From Wagnerdoeblera sp046292685 (lineage in GTDB: Bacteria; Pseudomonadota; Alphaproteobacteria; Rhodobacterales; Rhodobacteraceae): a stretch of DNA of 64,000 nt. Both the position numbers and the translations under genes were made by a program. The stretch is from contig NZ_JBKBQM010000004.1 in NCBI RefSeq assembly GCF_046292685.1, forward strand, positions 34,018-98,017, given 5' to 3'. Below the pieces are notes generated by a model. It was given only the letters and a program-made list of their open reading frames with translations, was not told where the DNA came from and did no database searches. Shown one piece after another: positions 25,715 to 33,539 of this stretch (position 1 is the first letter of the stretch; the number at the start of each line of letters is the position of its first letter).

Positions 25715-26872
25715 TCAGGACGCGCCGCGGGGGGCGGGCAGGCGGCCGCGGTTGTAGTCGGACCAATCCTTGATGTCGGGGTAGAATCGGCGCCGCCAGG
25801 CGCGCACGCGCGGGTTCATCACCCGCCGCCACAGAGGCGGCACCATCGCCAGCGCCGTCATCGCCGGGTAACCCAGCGGCAGTTGCGGCGCCTCGTCGGG
25901 GCCATAGGTCTGCAACAGCGGAAAGCGGCGGTCGGGCTTGTAATGGTGGTCCGAATGCCGTTGCAGGTTGATGAGAAACCAGTTCGAAACCTTGTGGCTG
26001 GCGTTCCACGAATGCCGCGGCAGCACGTGTTCGTAGCGCCCGTCGCCCAGGTGGCGCCGGGTCAGGCCGTAATGCTCGATGTAGTTGGTCAGCTCCAGCT
26101 GCCAGACGGCCGAACCCGCCTGCACGGCAAACAGCCCCACGCCGGCCCACCCGCCGATGCCGTAAGCCAGCCCCAGCATGGCCCCCTGCAAGGCGAGATA
26201 GCGCCAGAACGGGTTGCTGCGGTGCCAGACCGGCAGGCCGCGCCGCGCCAGCATCCGGGCTTCGGCGCGCCAGGCCGAAACCGGGCAGGTCAGCAGAACC
26301 CGCAGGAAAAAGCGGTGGAAGCCTTCGTTGTAGCGCGCCGAAACCGGGTCGCGCGGGGTGCCGACGTAACGGTGATGCACCAGCAGGTGTTCGCTGCGGA
26401 AATGGCTGTACAGCACCATCGCCAGCAACAGGTCGCCCAGGGTGCGTTCGACCCGGTTCTTCTGATGCAACAGCTCGTGTGCATAGACGATGCCGACCGC
26501 GCCCGAAATCACCCCGAGGCCGAAGAACAGCCCCAGCTTTTCCGCCAGCCCGTCCAACCCGCCATGCGTGACCCACCACAGGCAGCCGAACACCACCGCC
26601 GCCTGGATCGGAAACCAGATCAGCGTGATGAGCCGATACCAGAACAGGTCGCGGTCGGGCTGCGCGGGGTCGGGGTTCGTTTCGTCCAGCCCGCCGGCGA
26701 TGTCCAGGATGCTGACCATGCCCCAGCCGAACAGCGGCAACAGCAGCACCGCCCAGCCGCCCGCCAGCGCCGACACCAGCGCGATCGGGATCAGCAGCAG
26801 CGACACCCAGAACGGCAGCGCCGCACGCAGGCGGCCGGGGTCGCGGGCAGGGCGGGGCAGGGTGGCAGTCAT
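25715..26872 (-). CDS. AlkB-type membrane monooxygenase (alkane hydroxylase/desaturase family)
   Basis: 385 residues with four or more membrane helices (about 20-40, 43-60, 82-102, 112-131). The histidine boxes of the family are all present: HELLHQ (132-137), EHLLVHH (161-167), NYIEHYGL (263-270) and LQRHSDHHY (303-311). These bind a non-haem di-iron centre that hydroxylates terminal carbons of medium-chain alkanes or related compounds using electrons from rubredoxin; no rubredoxin gene is nearby. The ATG at 26872 has an AAAGGA site 8 nt upstream; another ATG at 26881 directly abuts that site and is less likely. Xylene-monooxygenase-like substrates are possible. Confidence 0.88.
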   Translation of the reverse strand: MTATLPRPARDPGRLRAALPFWVSLLLIPIALVSALAGGWAVLLLPLFGWGMVSILDIAGGLDETNPDPAQPDRDLFWYRLITLIWFPIQAAVVFGCLWWVTHGGLDGLAEKLGLFFGLGVISGAVGIVYAHELLHQKNRVERTLGDLLLAMVLYSHFRSEHLLVHHRYVGTPRDPVSARYNEGFHRFFLRVLLTCPVSAWRAEARMLARRGLPVWHRSNPFWRYLALQGAMLGLAYGIGGWAGVGLFAVQAGSAVWQLELTNYIEHYGLTRRHLGDGRYEHVLPRHSWNASHKVSNWFLINLQRHSDHHYKPDRRFPLLQTYGPDEAPQLPLGYPAMTALAMVPPLWRRVMNPRVRAWRRRFYPDIKDWSDYNRGRLPAPRGAS

Positions 26873-26943
26873 CGGTCGCATCCTTTGCTGCGCGCAACCC
26901 TAGCACGGGAAAGCGGCAGGAAAACGGCCCCGATCGTCGCGGC

Positions 26944-27984
26944 TCAGGGCAGATGGGGCAAGGCCGCCTCCCACGCCTTGCGCATCACGCTGGGCAGGGT
27001 TTCGGGCCGGAAACCGGGCACGAAGGCACCGCGATGTGGCCGGGCATCCTTTGCCACCTGCGCCACCTGCACCGACAGGATCAGGTGGAAATGGGTGAAG
27101 GTGTGGGTGACGGCCGCGTTCAGCGCCAGCCAGTCGGCATCCAGCGGCGGCTCGGCCGGAGCCGGGGCCTCGGCCCAGTCGTTGCCGGGCCAGCCGGGCA
27201 TCCCGCCCAGCAAGCCGCGGGCCGGGCGGGTTTCCAGCAGCACCGCGCCATCGCTGCGCTGCGCGACAAAGACCGTGCCGCGGCGCGTGGGCTTGGGGGC
27301 CTTGCCCAGCTTGCGCGGCAGGTCGGCGGCAAGCCCCTGCGCCTGCCCCTCGCAATGGCCGCGCACCGGGCAGACGCTGCAGGCCGGGTTGCGCGGGGTG
27401 CAGATCGTGGCGCCCAGATCCATCATCGCCTGGGCATGGTCGCCGGGGCGGGCCTGCGGGGTCAGCCGGCTTGCCAGCGCGGCCAGCTGCGGCTTGCTGC
27501 GCGGCAAGGGATCCTGCACCGCGAACAGGCGCGCGACGACGCGTTCCACGTTGCCATCGACCACGACCGCCGGGCGGTCGAAGGCGATGGCCGCCACCGC
27601 CGCCGCCGTGTAAGGCCCGACGCCGGGCAAGGCGCGCAAGCCTGCCTCTGTCGTCGGAAAGCCGCCCATTGCCGCCACCACCCGGGCGCAGGCCAGCAGG
27701 TTGCGCGCCCGGGCGTAATAGCCCAGCCCGGCCCATTCGGCCATCACCTCGGCATCGGGGGCGGCGGCCAGGGCGGCAACATCGGGCCAGCGGTCGGTAA
27801 AGCGGCGGAAATACTCTCGCACGGCCGCGACCGTGGTCTGCTGCAACATCACCTCGGAGAGCCAGACCCGGTAAGGGTCGGGCACCACCCCGGCGGCACG
27901 GTCGGCCGGCGCGACGCGCCAGGGCAGGATGCGGGCGTGCCGATCGTACCAGGCCAGCAGGTCGGCGCCAAAGGTGTCTTGCAT
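26944..27984 (-). CDS. mutY: A/G-specific adenine glycosylase MutY
   Basis: 346 residues. Catalytic helix-hairpin-helix LPGVGPYTAAAV followed by the active Asp (VVVDGNVERV), the Glu of WLSEVMLQQT, and the 4Fe-4S ligands in CTPRNPACSVCPVRGHC. The C-terminal half is the NUDIX-like domain that reads 8-oxoguanine (VFVAQRSDGAVLLETRPARGLLGGMPGWPG). It removes adenine paired with 8-oxoG. GGAGA lies upstream of the ATG at 27984. MutM, its partner in the 8-oxoG pathway, is encoded at 59966-60820. Confidence 0.95.
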   Translation of the reverse strand: MQDTFGADLLAWYDRHARILPWRVAPADRAAGVVPDPYRVWLSEVMLQQTTVAAVREYFRRFTDRWPDVAALAAAPDAEVMAEWAGLGYYARARNLLACARVVAAMGGFPTTEAGLRALPGVGPYTAAAVAAIAFDRPAVVVDGNVERVVARLFAVQDPLPRSKPQLAALASRLTPQARPGDHAQAMMDLGATICTPRNPACSVCPVRGHCEGQAQGLAADLPRKLGKAPKPTRRGTVFVAQRSDGAVLLETRPARGLLGGMPGWPGNDWAEAPAPAEPPLDADWLALNAAVTHTFTHFHLILSVQVAQVAKDARPHRGAFVPGFRPETLPSVMRKAWEAALPHLP

Positions 27985-28081
27985 TTTTCGGTCTCCTGCG
28001 GCGCAGTCACGCGCTAGTCACTGGCGCCTGCCCGCGCGGCCGATAGAATAGCGCCGACACCAGCAAGGAAAACCCCAAGGC

Positions 28082-28615
28082 ATGGCCCGACCGTCCGACC
28101 CCTCTGCCCCACCGCCCGGCCGCCGCATGCGCGGGTTCGAGCCGGCGGGCGGGCTGATGGCCCGGCGCATCCAGAAGGCCGGCGAATCGCGCGGCTTTGC
28201 CGTGACGCGGCTGCTGACGCACTGGCCCGAAGTGGCGGGCGCCGACATGGCCGCGGTGACGCTGCCGGTCAAGGTCGGCTACGGGCGCGAAGGCATGGGG
28301 GCCACGCTGACGCTGCTGGTGGCGCCGGCCCATGCCCCGATGGTCGAGATGCGCAAGGAACGCCTGCGCGAGCGGGTGAACGCCGTTTACGGCTACAACG
28401 CCATCGCCCGCATCCACCTGACCCAGACCGCCGCCACCGGATTTGCCGAAGGACAGGCGGCCTTCGACCACGCGCCGCGCACCGGCGATGCCCCGCGCGC
28501 CTTGCCGGAACCCGGCCCCGAAGCCCGCGCCGTCGCCGATGGCGTGGCCGATGCCGGTCTGCGCCGGGCGCTGGAACAGCTGGCCCAGAACGTGCTGGCG
28601 CGCAAGCGCCCCTGA
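28082..28615 (+). CDS. DUF721/DciA-like protein
   Basis: 177 residues. The domain RGFAVTRLLTHWPEVAGADMA (about 38-58) and the following strand-helix pattern are those of the DUF721 family, which includes DciA, the loader of replicative helicase in bacteria lacking DnaC. An N-terminal Pro/Arg-rich segment and a charged tail are less conserved. It is divergent from mutY and followed 30 bp later by a DsbA-like gene, an arrangement seen in other Rhodobacteraceae. A helicase-loading role is inferred from family only. Confidence 0.8.
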   Translation: MARPSDPSAPPPGRRMRGFEPAGGLMARRIQKAGESRGFAVTRLLTHWPEVAGADMAAVTLPVKVGYGREGMGATLTLLVAPAHAPMVEMRKERLRERVNAVYGYNAIARIHLTQTAATGFAEGQAAFDHAPRTGDAPRALPEPGPEARAVADGVADAGLRRALEQLAQNVLARKRP

Positions 28616-28645
28616 CCCCGAAATCCGATCCAGAAAGGAACCCCG

Positions 28646-29254
28646 ATGCATCGCAGAACCCTGCTTGGCGCCCTGGCCGCCGGTGCCGTTGCCGCCCACC
28701 TGCCGCTGGCCGCCCGTGCCGAAACGCCCGAGGTCTGGGAGGTGGCAATCGGCCCGGCCGATGCCAAGGTCACGCTGACCGAATACGCCAGCTACACCTG
28801 CCCGCATTGCGCGAATTTCCATGCCAAGGTGTTCAAGGATCTCAAGCGCGACTACATCGACACCGGCAAGATCCGCTTTGTCTACCGCGAGGTCTATTTC
28901 GACCGCTACGGGTTGTGGGCCGCGATGGTTGCGCGCTGCGGCGGCGAGATGCGGTATTTCGGCATCCAGGACTTGCTTTATTCCCAGCAGCGCGAATGGT
29001 CCTCGGCCGGCGACCCGGTGGCCATCGTCGAGGCGCTGCGCAAGATCGGCCTGACCGCCGGGCTGACCAAGGAACAGCTCGACGCCTGCCTGTCCGATGG
29101 CGCGATGGCCGAGGCGATGATGGCCAAGTTCCAGAAGGATGCCGAGGCCGACAAGATCGACAGCACCCCGTCGCTGGTCATCAACGGCGAGAAATACAGC
29201 AACATGTCCTACGCCGACCTCAAGGCCATCCTGGACAAGAAGCTGGCCGAATGA
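28646..29254 (+). CDS. DsbA-family thiol:disulfide oxidoreductase
   Basis: 202 residues. N-terminal signal sequence with Arg-Arg before a hydrophobic stretch (HRRTLLGALAAGAVAA), possibly Tat-type, and cleavage near ARA (residue 25). The active site is CPHC (52-55) in YTCPHCANFH, followed by the inserted helical domain and the cis-Pro STPSLVING. It would oxidise or isomerise thiols in periplasmic proteins. AAAGGA at 28634-28639 is the ribosome site. Its stop overlaps the next start by 4 nt. A separate TlpA-like protein is encoded at 49600-50166. Confidence 0.9.
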   Translation: MHRRTLLGALAAGAVAAHLPLAARAETPEVWEVAIGPADAKVTLTEYASYTCPHCANFHAKVFKDLKRDYIDTGKIRFVYREVYFDRYGLWAAMVARCGGEMRYFGIQDLLYSQQREWSSAGDPVAIVEALRKIGLTAGLTKEQLDACLSDGAMAEAMMAKFQKDAEADKIDSTPSLVINGEKYSNMSYADLKAILDKKLAE

Positions 29255-30378
29255 CCACCGCACCGCTGGCCGGCCTGAAGGTGGTGGAGCTGGCGCGCAT
29301 CCTGGCCGGTCCCTGGGCCGGGCAGACGCTGGCCGACCTTGGCGCCGATGTCGTCAAGGTCGAGGCGCCGGAAGGCGACGATACGCGCCGCTGGGGCCCG
29401 CCCTTCGTGGACCGGGGCGGCGACCGTTCGGCCGCCTATTTCCACGCCGCCAACCGCGGCAAGCGGTCGGTCGTGGCCGATTTCCGCACTGCCGAAGGCC
29501 AGGCGCTGGTGCGCCGGCTGGTGGCCGATGCCGATGTGCTGATCGAGAACTTCAAGGTCGGGGGGCTGGCGAAATACGGGCTGGACTACGCCAGCCTCAA
29601 GGCGGTGAACCCGCGGCTGATCTATTGCTCGGTCACCGGCTTTGGCCAGACCGGGCCCTATGCACACCGGGCGGGCTACGATTTCATCATCCAGGGCATG
29701 TCCGGGCTGATGAGCGTGACCGGCGAACCGGGCGGCCAGCCGCAGAAGGTGGGCGTGGCGGTGACCGACATCTTCACCGGCGTCTATGCGGTGGTCGGCA
29801 TCCTGGCCGCGCTGCACCGGCGGCAGGCGACCGGGCAAGGCGAATACATCGACATGGCGCTGCTGGATGTGGCCACCGCCATCATGGCCAACCAGGGCAT
29901 GAACTATCTGGTCTCGGGCAAGCCGCCGGGGCTGATGGGCAACGCGCACCCGAACCTGGCGCCCTATGCGGTGTTCGACTGCGCCGACGGCTGGATCATC
30001 CTTGCCACCGGGAACGATGCGCAATACCGCCGGCTTTGCGCGGTGCTGGGCCTGGGCGACATGGCCGATGACCCCGCCTTTGCCACCAATGCCGATCGCA
30101 TCGCCCACCGCGACGAGATGACCCGCCGCCTGACCGAAGCCACGAGGGGCTGGGCCAAGGCCGACCTGCTGGCGGCCTGCGAGGCTCAGGGCATTCCCGC
30201 CGGCCCGATCAACGACCTGGCCGAGGTCTTTGCCGACCCGCAGGTGCAGGCGCGCGGGCTGGTGCTGGACATGGACGGGATGCCGGGCTTGCGCACGCCG
30301 ATCACCTTTGCCGGTGCCGCGCTGGCCACCGGGCGGCCCGCGCCGGCGCTGGGGCAGGATCAGGCCGAGGCGGACTGA
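29251..30378 (+). CDS. CaiB/BaiF family CoA-transferase
   Basis: 375 residues of a class III CoA-transferase. N-terminal LKVVELARILAGPWAGQTLADLGADVVKVE and the catalytic Asp173 in VGVAVTDIFTG, matching Asp169 of formyl-CoA transferase, are clear. The family moves CoA between carboxylic acids such as oxalate/formate, succinate or carnitine derivatives. The acceptor cannot be told. It is translationally coupled to the DsbA gene, although no functional link is evident. The convergent aroC stop is 88 bp downstream, with a dispersed hairpin element between them. Confidence 0.9.
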   Translation: MTTAPLAGLKVVELARILAGPWAGQTLADLGADVVKVEAPEGDDTRRWGPPFVDRGGDRSAAYFHAANRGKRSVVADFRTAEGQALVRRLVADADVLIENFKVGGLAKYGLDYASLKAVNPRLIYCSVTGFGQTGPYAHRAGYDFIIQGMSGLMSVTGEPGGQPQKVGVAVTDIFTGVYAVVGILAALHRRQATGQGEYIDMALLDVATAIMANQGMNYLVSGKPPGLMGNAHPNLAPYAVFDCADGWIILATGNDAQYRRLCAVLGLGDMADDPAFATNADRIAHRDEMTRRLTEATRGWAKADLLAACEAQGIPAGPINDLAEVFADPQVQARGLVLDMDGMPGLRTPITFAGAALATGRPAPALGQDQAEAD

Positions 30379-30404
30379 CCGCCGCGCGCGCGGCCGGCGT
30401 GGCA

Positions 30405-30454
30405 GCGGGGGTTTTGCACCCCCGCACCCCCGCAGGATATTTTTGCAAGGTGAA
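30405..30454 (+). repeat. dispersed element copy 2 (hairpin plus GGATATTT core)
   Basis: A 7-bp hairpin GCGGGGG/CCCCCGC (30405-30425, loop TTTTGCA) is followed by the core GGATATTTTTGCAAGGTGAA (30435-30454). It starts 26 nt after the CoA-transferase stop and ends before the convergent aroC stop, where it could act as a terminator for one or both genes. Confidence 0.8.
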
Positions 30455-30465
30455 GCCGCGCAGCG

Positions 30466-31566
30466 TCAGCCGATCCGGCCGCGCAGGCCGCCGGTCTGGC
30501 CGCGGTCCATCAGCAGATGGTCGAGCAGGACGCAGGCCATCATCGCCTCGCCCACCGGCACGGCGCGGATGCCGACGCAAGGGTCGTGGCGGCCCCTGGT
30601 GACCACCTCGGTTTCCTCGCCTGCCACGGTCACGCTGCGGCGCGGGGTCAGGATGCTGGAGGTGGGTTTCACCGCAAAGCGGCAGACCACGGGTTGCCCG
30701 GTGGAAATGCCGCCCAGGATGCCGCCGGCGTGGTTGGACAGGTATTCCGGGCCGTTCGGACCCATGCGGATTTCGTCGGCGTTCGTGCTGCCGGTCAAGG
30801 CGGCGGCGGCCATGCCTTCGCCGATTTCCACGCCCTTGACGGCATTGATGCTCATCATCGCCGCCGCCAGGTCGCTGTCGAGCTTGGCGTAAAGCGGCGC
30901 GCCAAGGCCGGGGGGCACGCCTTCGGCCACCACCTCGATCACGGCGCCGACGGAATCGTGCGCCTTGCGCAGGCGGTCGAGCTCTTCGGCCCAGGCGGCG
31001 GCGGCCCGGGCGTCGGGGCACCAGAACGGGTTGCGGTCGATTTCGGCGGCGTCGAAGCGCGCCCGGTCGATGGCATGGGCGCCCATCTGCACCATGTAGC
31101 CCGTGATCCGCAGCCCCGGCACCAGCGCGGCCAGCACCGCCCGGGCCACGCCGCCGGCCGCCACCCGTGCCGCGGTTTCGCGCGCGCTGGAGCGCCCGCC
31201 GCCGCGATGGTCGCGCAGGCCGTATTTCTGGTGATAGGCGATGTCGGCATGGCCCGGGCGGAAGGTGCGCGCGATATCGCCGTAATCCCTGGACCGCTGG
31301 TCGGTGTTTTCGATCATCAGCTGGATCGGCGTGCCGGTGGTGCGCCCTTCGAAGGTGCCCGACAGGATGCGCACCAGGTCGTCCTCGCGCCGCTGGGTGG
31401 TGTAGCGGCTTTGCCCGGGCTTGCGCCGATCCAGCCAGGGCTGGAGGTCGGCTTCGGTGACGGCGATGCCGGGCGGGCAGCCATCGACCGTGCAGCCAAG
31501 CGCCGGCCCGTGGCTTTCGCCCCAGGTGGTGACGCGGAACAGGTGGCCGAAGGTGTTGAAGCTCAT
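30466..31566 (-). CDS. aroC: chorismate synthase
   Basis: 366 residues, the standard length. Family signatures GHLFRVTTWGESHG, RPGHADIAYHQKYGLRDHRGGGRSSARETAARVAAG and the C-terminal RHDPCVGIRAVPVGEAM are intact. It makes chorismate from 5-enolpyruvylshikimate-3-phosphate using reduced FMN, the last common step to aromatic amino acids and folate. It is divergent from the S49 peptidase gene (124-bp spacer). Confidence 0.97.
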   Translation of the reverse strand: MSFNTFGHLFRVTTWGESHGPALGCTVDGCPPGIAVTEADLQPWLDRRKPGQSRYTTQRREDDLVRILSGTFEGRTTGTPIQLMIENTDQRSRDYGDIARTFRPGHADIAYHQKYGLRDHRGGGRSSARETAARVAAGGVARAVLAALVPGLRITGYMVQMGAHAIDRARFDAAEIDRNPFWCPDARAAAAWAEELDRLRKAHDSVGAVIEVVAEGVPPGLGAPLYAKLDSDLAAAMMSINAVKGVEIGEGMAAAALTGSTNADEIRMGPNGPEYLSNHAGGILGGISTGQPVVCRFAVKPTSSILTPRRSVTVAGEETEVVTRGRHDPCVGIRAVPVGEAMMACVLLDHLLMDRGQTGGLRGRIG

Positions 31567-31689
31567 GGTCTGCCCCTTGCTGGCGGATGCGGGCTTCCTA
31601 GCGCCTCGGGGCCGCCGGGGGAAGCGGCGCGCGCGAAAAACCCGCGCTGCCGCTTGCCGCGGGGCAGGCGGCCGCATACATCGACAGGC

Positions 31690-32499
31690 ATGATGCGCTT
31701 CATCCCCTTCATCCCTCGTCCGCCGGTCGTGTCGGTTGTCCGGCTGGCCGGGGCGATCGGGGCCGCCGGCCGGTTCGGCGGCGGCCTGAACGATGCTGCC
31801 CTTGCCCCCGTGCTGGAGCGCGCCTTCAAGGCGGGCCGGCCAAAGGCGGTGGCGCTGGTCATCAACAGCCCCGGCGGATCGCCGGTGCAATCCTCGCTGA
31901 TCGCGGCGCGCATCCGGCGGCTGGCCGAGGAAAGAAAGCTGCCGGTGCACGCCTTTGTCGAGGATGCGGCGGCTTCGGGCGGCTATTGGCTGGCCTGTGC
32001 GGCCGATGACATCTGGGCCGACGACAGCAGCATCCTGGGGTCCATCGGGGTGATCTCGGCCGGCTTCGGCTTTCCCGAGCTGCTGGCGCGGCAGGGGATC
32101 GAGCGGCGGGTTCATACCGCGGGGCGGTCGAAAAGCACGATGGACCCGTTCCGCCCGGAAAGCCCCGAGGATGTGGCGCGGCTGAAGGGCATTCTGGAGC
32201 CGATTCACGCCGCCTTCATCGCGCATGTGCAGGCCCGGCGTGGCGACCGGCTGGCCAAGGACGCGCCCGATCTGTTTGAGGGCGCCTTCTGGGCGGGGCG
32301 CGCGGCGGTGGCGCTGGGTCTGGCCGATGGCATCGCCCACCCGGTGCCGAAGCTGAAGGAAATCTACGGCGACAAGGTGCGGCTGGTAGTGCATGGGCCG
32401 CGGCGGGGCCTGATGGCCCGGTTCGGCCTGCGCGCCGGTGCCGAGGCGATTGCCGAGCTGGCCGAGGAGCGTGCCCTTTGGGCGCGGATCGGGCTGTGA
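31690..32499 (+). CDS. S49-family serine peptidase (SohB/SppA-like)
   Basis: 269 residues, a single-domain S49 protein. The nucleophile is Ser96 in EDAAASGGYWLACAAD and the general base Lys148 in GRSKSTMDPF. The oxyanion segment VINSPGGSP is also present. Family members degrade cleaved signal peptides or other membrane peptides. There is no clear signal peptide or long membrane helix, so attachment to the membrane may come from the small helix protein encoded next, whose GTG start overlaps this stop by 4 nt. Two adjacent ATGs (31690 and 31693) fit equally well as starts. Confidence 0.88.
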   Translation: MMRFIPFIPRPPVVSVVRLAGAIGAAGRFGGGLNDAALAPVLERAFKAGRPKAVALVINSPGGSPVQSSLIAARIRRLAEERKLPVHAFVEDAAASGGYWLACAADDIWADDSSILGSIGVISAGFGFPELLARQGIERRVHTAGRSKSTMDPFRPESPEDVARLKGILEPIHAAFIAHVQARRGDRLAKDAPDLFEGAFWAGRAAVALGLADGIAHPVPKLKEIYGDKVRLVVHGPRRGLMARFGLRAGAEAIAELAEERALWARIGL

Positions 32500-32678
32500 T
32501 CGTCAAGATCGTCACCCTCATGCTGGTGGTGCTGGCGGGGCTTGCCATTTTCGGCCGCATGCGGCTGGGCTTGCCGGGGCGCAAGGCGCCGCCGAGGCTG
32601 GCCGCCACCTGCCGCGATTGCGGGCGGCCGCGCATCGGCAAGGGCCCCTGTCCTTGCCAGTCGGAGAACCGGGGATGA
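32496..32678 (+). CDS. small membrane protein with CxxC/CPC cysteines
   Basis: 60 residues, GTG start at 32496 (GTGA overlap with the peptidase stop). One membrane helix (IVTLMLVVLAGLAIFG, about 5-20) is followed by a basic stretch and four cysteines in ATCRDCGRPRIGKGPCPC, a possible zinc ribbon. Its stop overlaps the next ATG by 4 nt. No family recognised. Tight coupling on both sides supports it as a real gene that works with the peptidase. Confidence 0.75.
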   Translation: MIVKIVTLMLVVLAGLAIFGRMRLGLPGRKAPPRLAATCRDCGRPRIGKGPCPCQSENRG

Positions 32679-33235
32679 AGGCGCTGTTGACCGGGCAAGG
32701 CGACTTGGCCGATCGGGTGGCCGGGGTGCTGGCGGCCGAGGGGTGGCTGTTGACCCGTGCCGCCGACGCGCCATCGGCCCGGCTGGCGGGGGACGAGACC
32801 CTGCTGGTTACCGTGGCGCCCGACCCCGCAGGCGACTGGGGGCCCGCGCTGGAGTCGGTCCTGCTGGCGCCGGTGCGGCTGGCGCAGGCGCTGGCGGCCG
32901 CCCAGCCCGACCCCTCGCGCGACGCCAGCGGCGAGCGGCGCGCGCCCGCGCAGGTCGTGCATGTGGTGCACCGGCGCGCGCTGGTGCCCGGTTGCGCAGA
33001 CCCGGTGCAGGCCGCGGCGACCGCCGCTCTGGCAGCGGCCTTGCGCGAAGGCGCGCTGGCGCTGGCGCCGCGGCTGCGGGTCAACGGCCTGGCCGTGGAC
33101 CAGGGCGCCGACCCCGCCCCGGCGCTGTCGTGGTTGCTGCGGGCCCATGCGGTGACCGGGCAGGTGCTGCACCTGGGGCCCGACCCCCGGCCCGTCACCG
33201 GCTGGCGCCGCGAGGCCGGCGCAGCGGACACTTGA
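32675..33235 (+). CDS. degenerate SDR-like Rossmann protein
   Basis: 186 residues. It starts KALLTGQGDLADRVAGVLAAEGW, a short-chain dehydrogenase-like nucleotide-binding start with GxGxLA, and ends RVNGLAVD...VTGQVLHLGPD, reminiscent of SDR C termini. The YxxxK catalytic motif is missing (HRRALVPG occupies the region), and the protein is about 60 residues short of a full SDR. It is probably non-catalytic or binds a pterin or nucleotide. It is the last gene of the peptidase operon. Confidence 0.6.
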   Translation: MKALLTGQGDLADRVAGVLAAEGWLLTRAADAPSARLAGDETLLVTVAPDPAGDWGPALESVLLAPVRLAQALAAAQPDPSRDASGERRAPAQVVHVVHRRALVPGCADPVQAAATAALAAALREGALALAPRLRVNGLAVDQGADPAPALSWLLRAHAVTGQVLHLGPDPRPVTGWRREAGAADT

Positions 33236-33539
33236 AACCTGCGGGTTCCGCAGCCTGGCCTCTTGACTTGTCCACCGCTGCACGCGCAGTCACGCAACGG
33301 TAACGATTCTGTCATGCGGATCAATCGTTTGCCGAGGGTTAAGAAATTTATTCAATGTTTCCAGCAAGTTAAAAAATTGCCCAAAAAACGGGCAGATCAG
33401 GGAAACCGGCCGAAAACAACGGAAATCCGGCCAATCCAAAACCTTCTCCTCAGACTTATCCACAGAAACCGTGGACAGCTTTGCCCTTGAATCTGCGGCG
33501 CGGACAAGGCAGCCCACATCGCAAACCCGTGGAATCACC
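33236..33539. promoter_or_regulatory. AT-rich non-coding region with a perfect DnaA box upstream of uvrC
   Basis: 304 bp of sharply lower GC than the rest of the window, especially 33300-33450. It contains a perfect DnaA box TTATCCACA (33456-33464), a weaker TTGTCCACC (33268-33276), a 7-bp inverted repeat AACGATT/AATCGTT (about 33302-33330), near-direct repeats GGAAACCGGCC and GGAAATCCGGCC (about 33400-33433), and a minus-strand terminator-like hairpin. It must also hold the uvrC promoter. A replication origin, a DnaA-regulated promoter, or a minus-strand small RNA are all possible. Confidence 0.55.
33371..33394 (-). terminator. minus-strand intrinsic terminator-like hairpin
   Basis: Read on the minus strand, TGCCC and GGGCA pair around GTTTTTT and are followed by ATTTTTT. 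The 5-bp stem is short but GC-only apart from its base pair, and the T tract is rare in this GC-rich genome. No annotated minus-strand gene ends here, so it would close an unannotated antisense or small RNA starting between about 33400 and 33540. Confidence 0.4.

Noticed and set aside
33236..33539. Chromosomal replication origin
   Set aside because: Only one perfect DnaA box is present and no hemE/parAB-type neighbours are seen. Kept as a possibility in the findings, not called.
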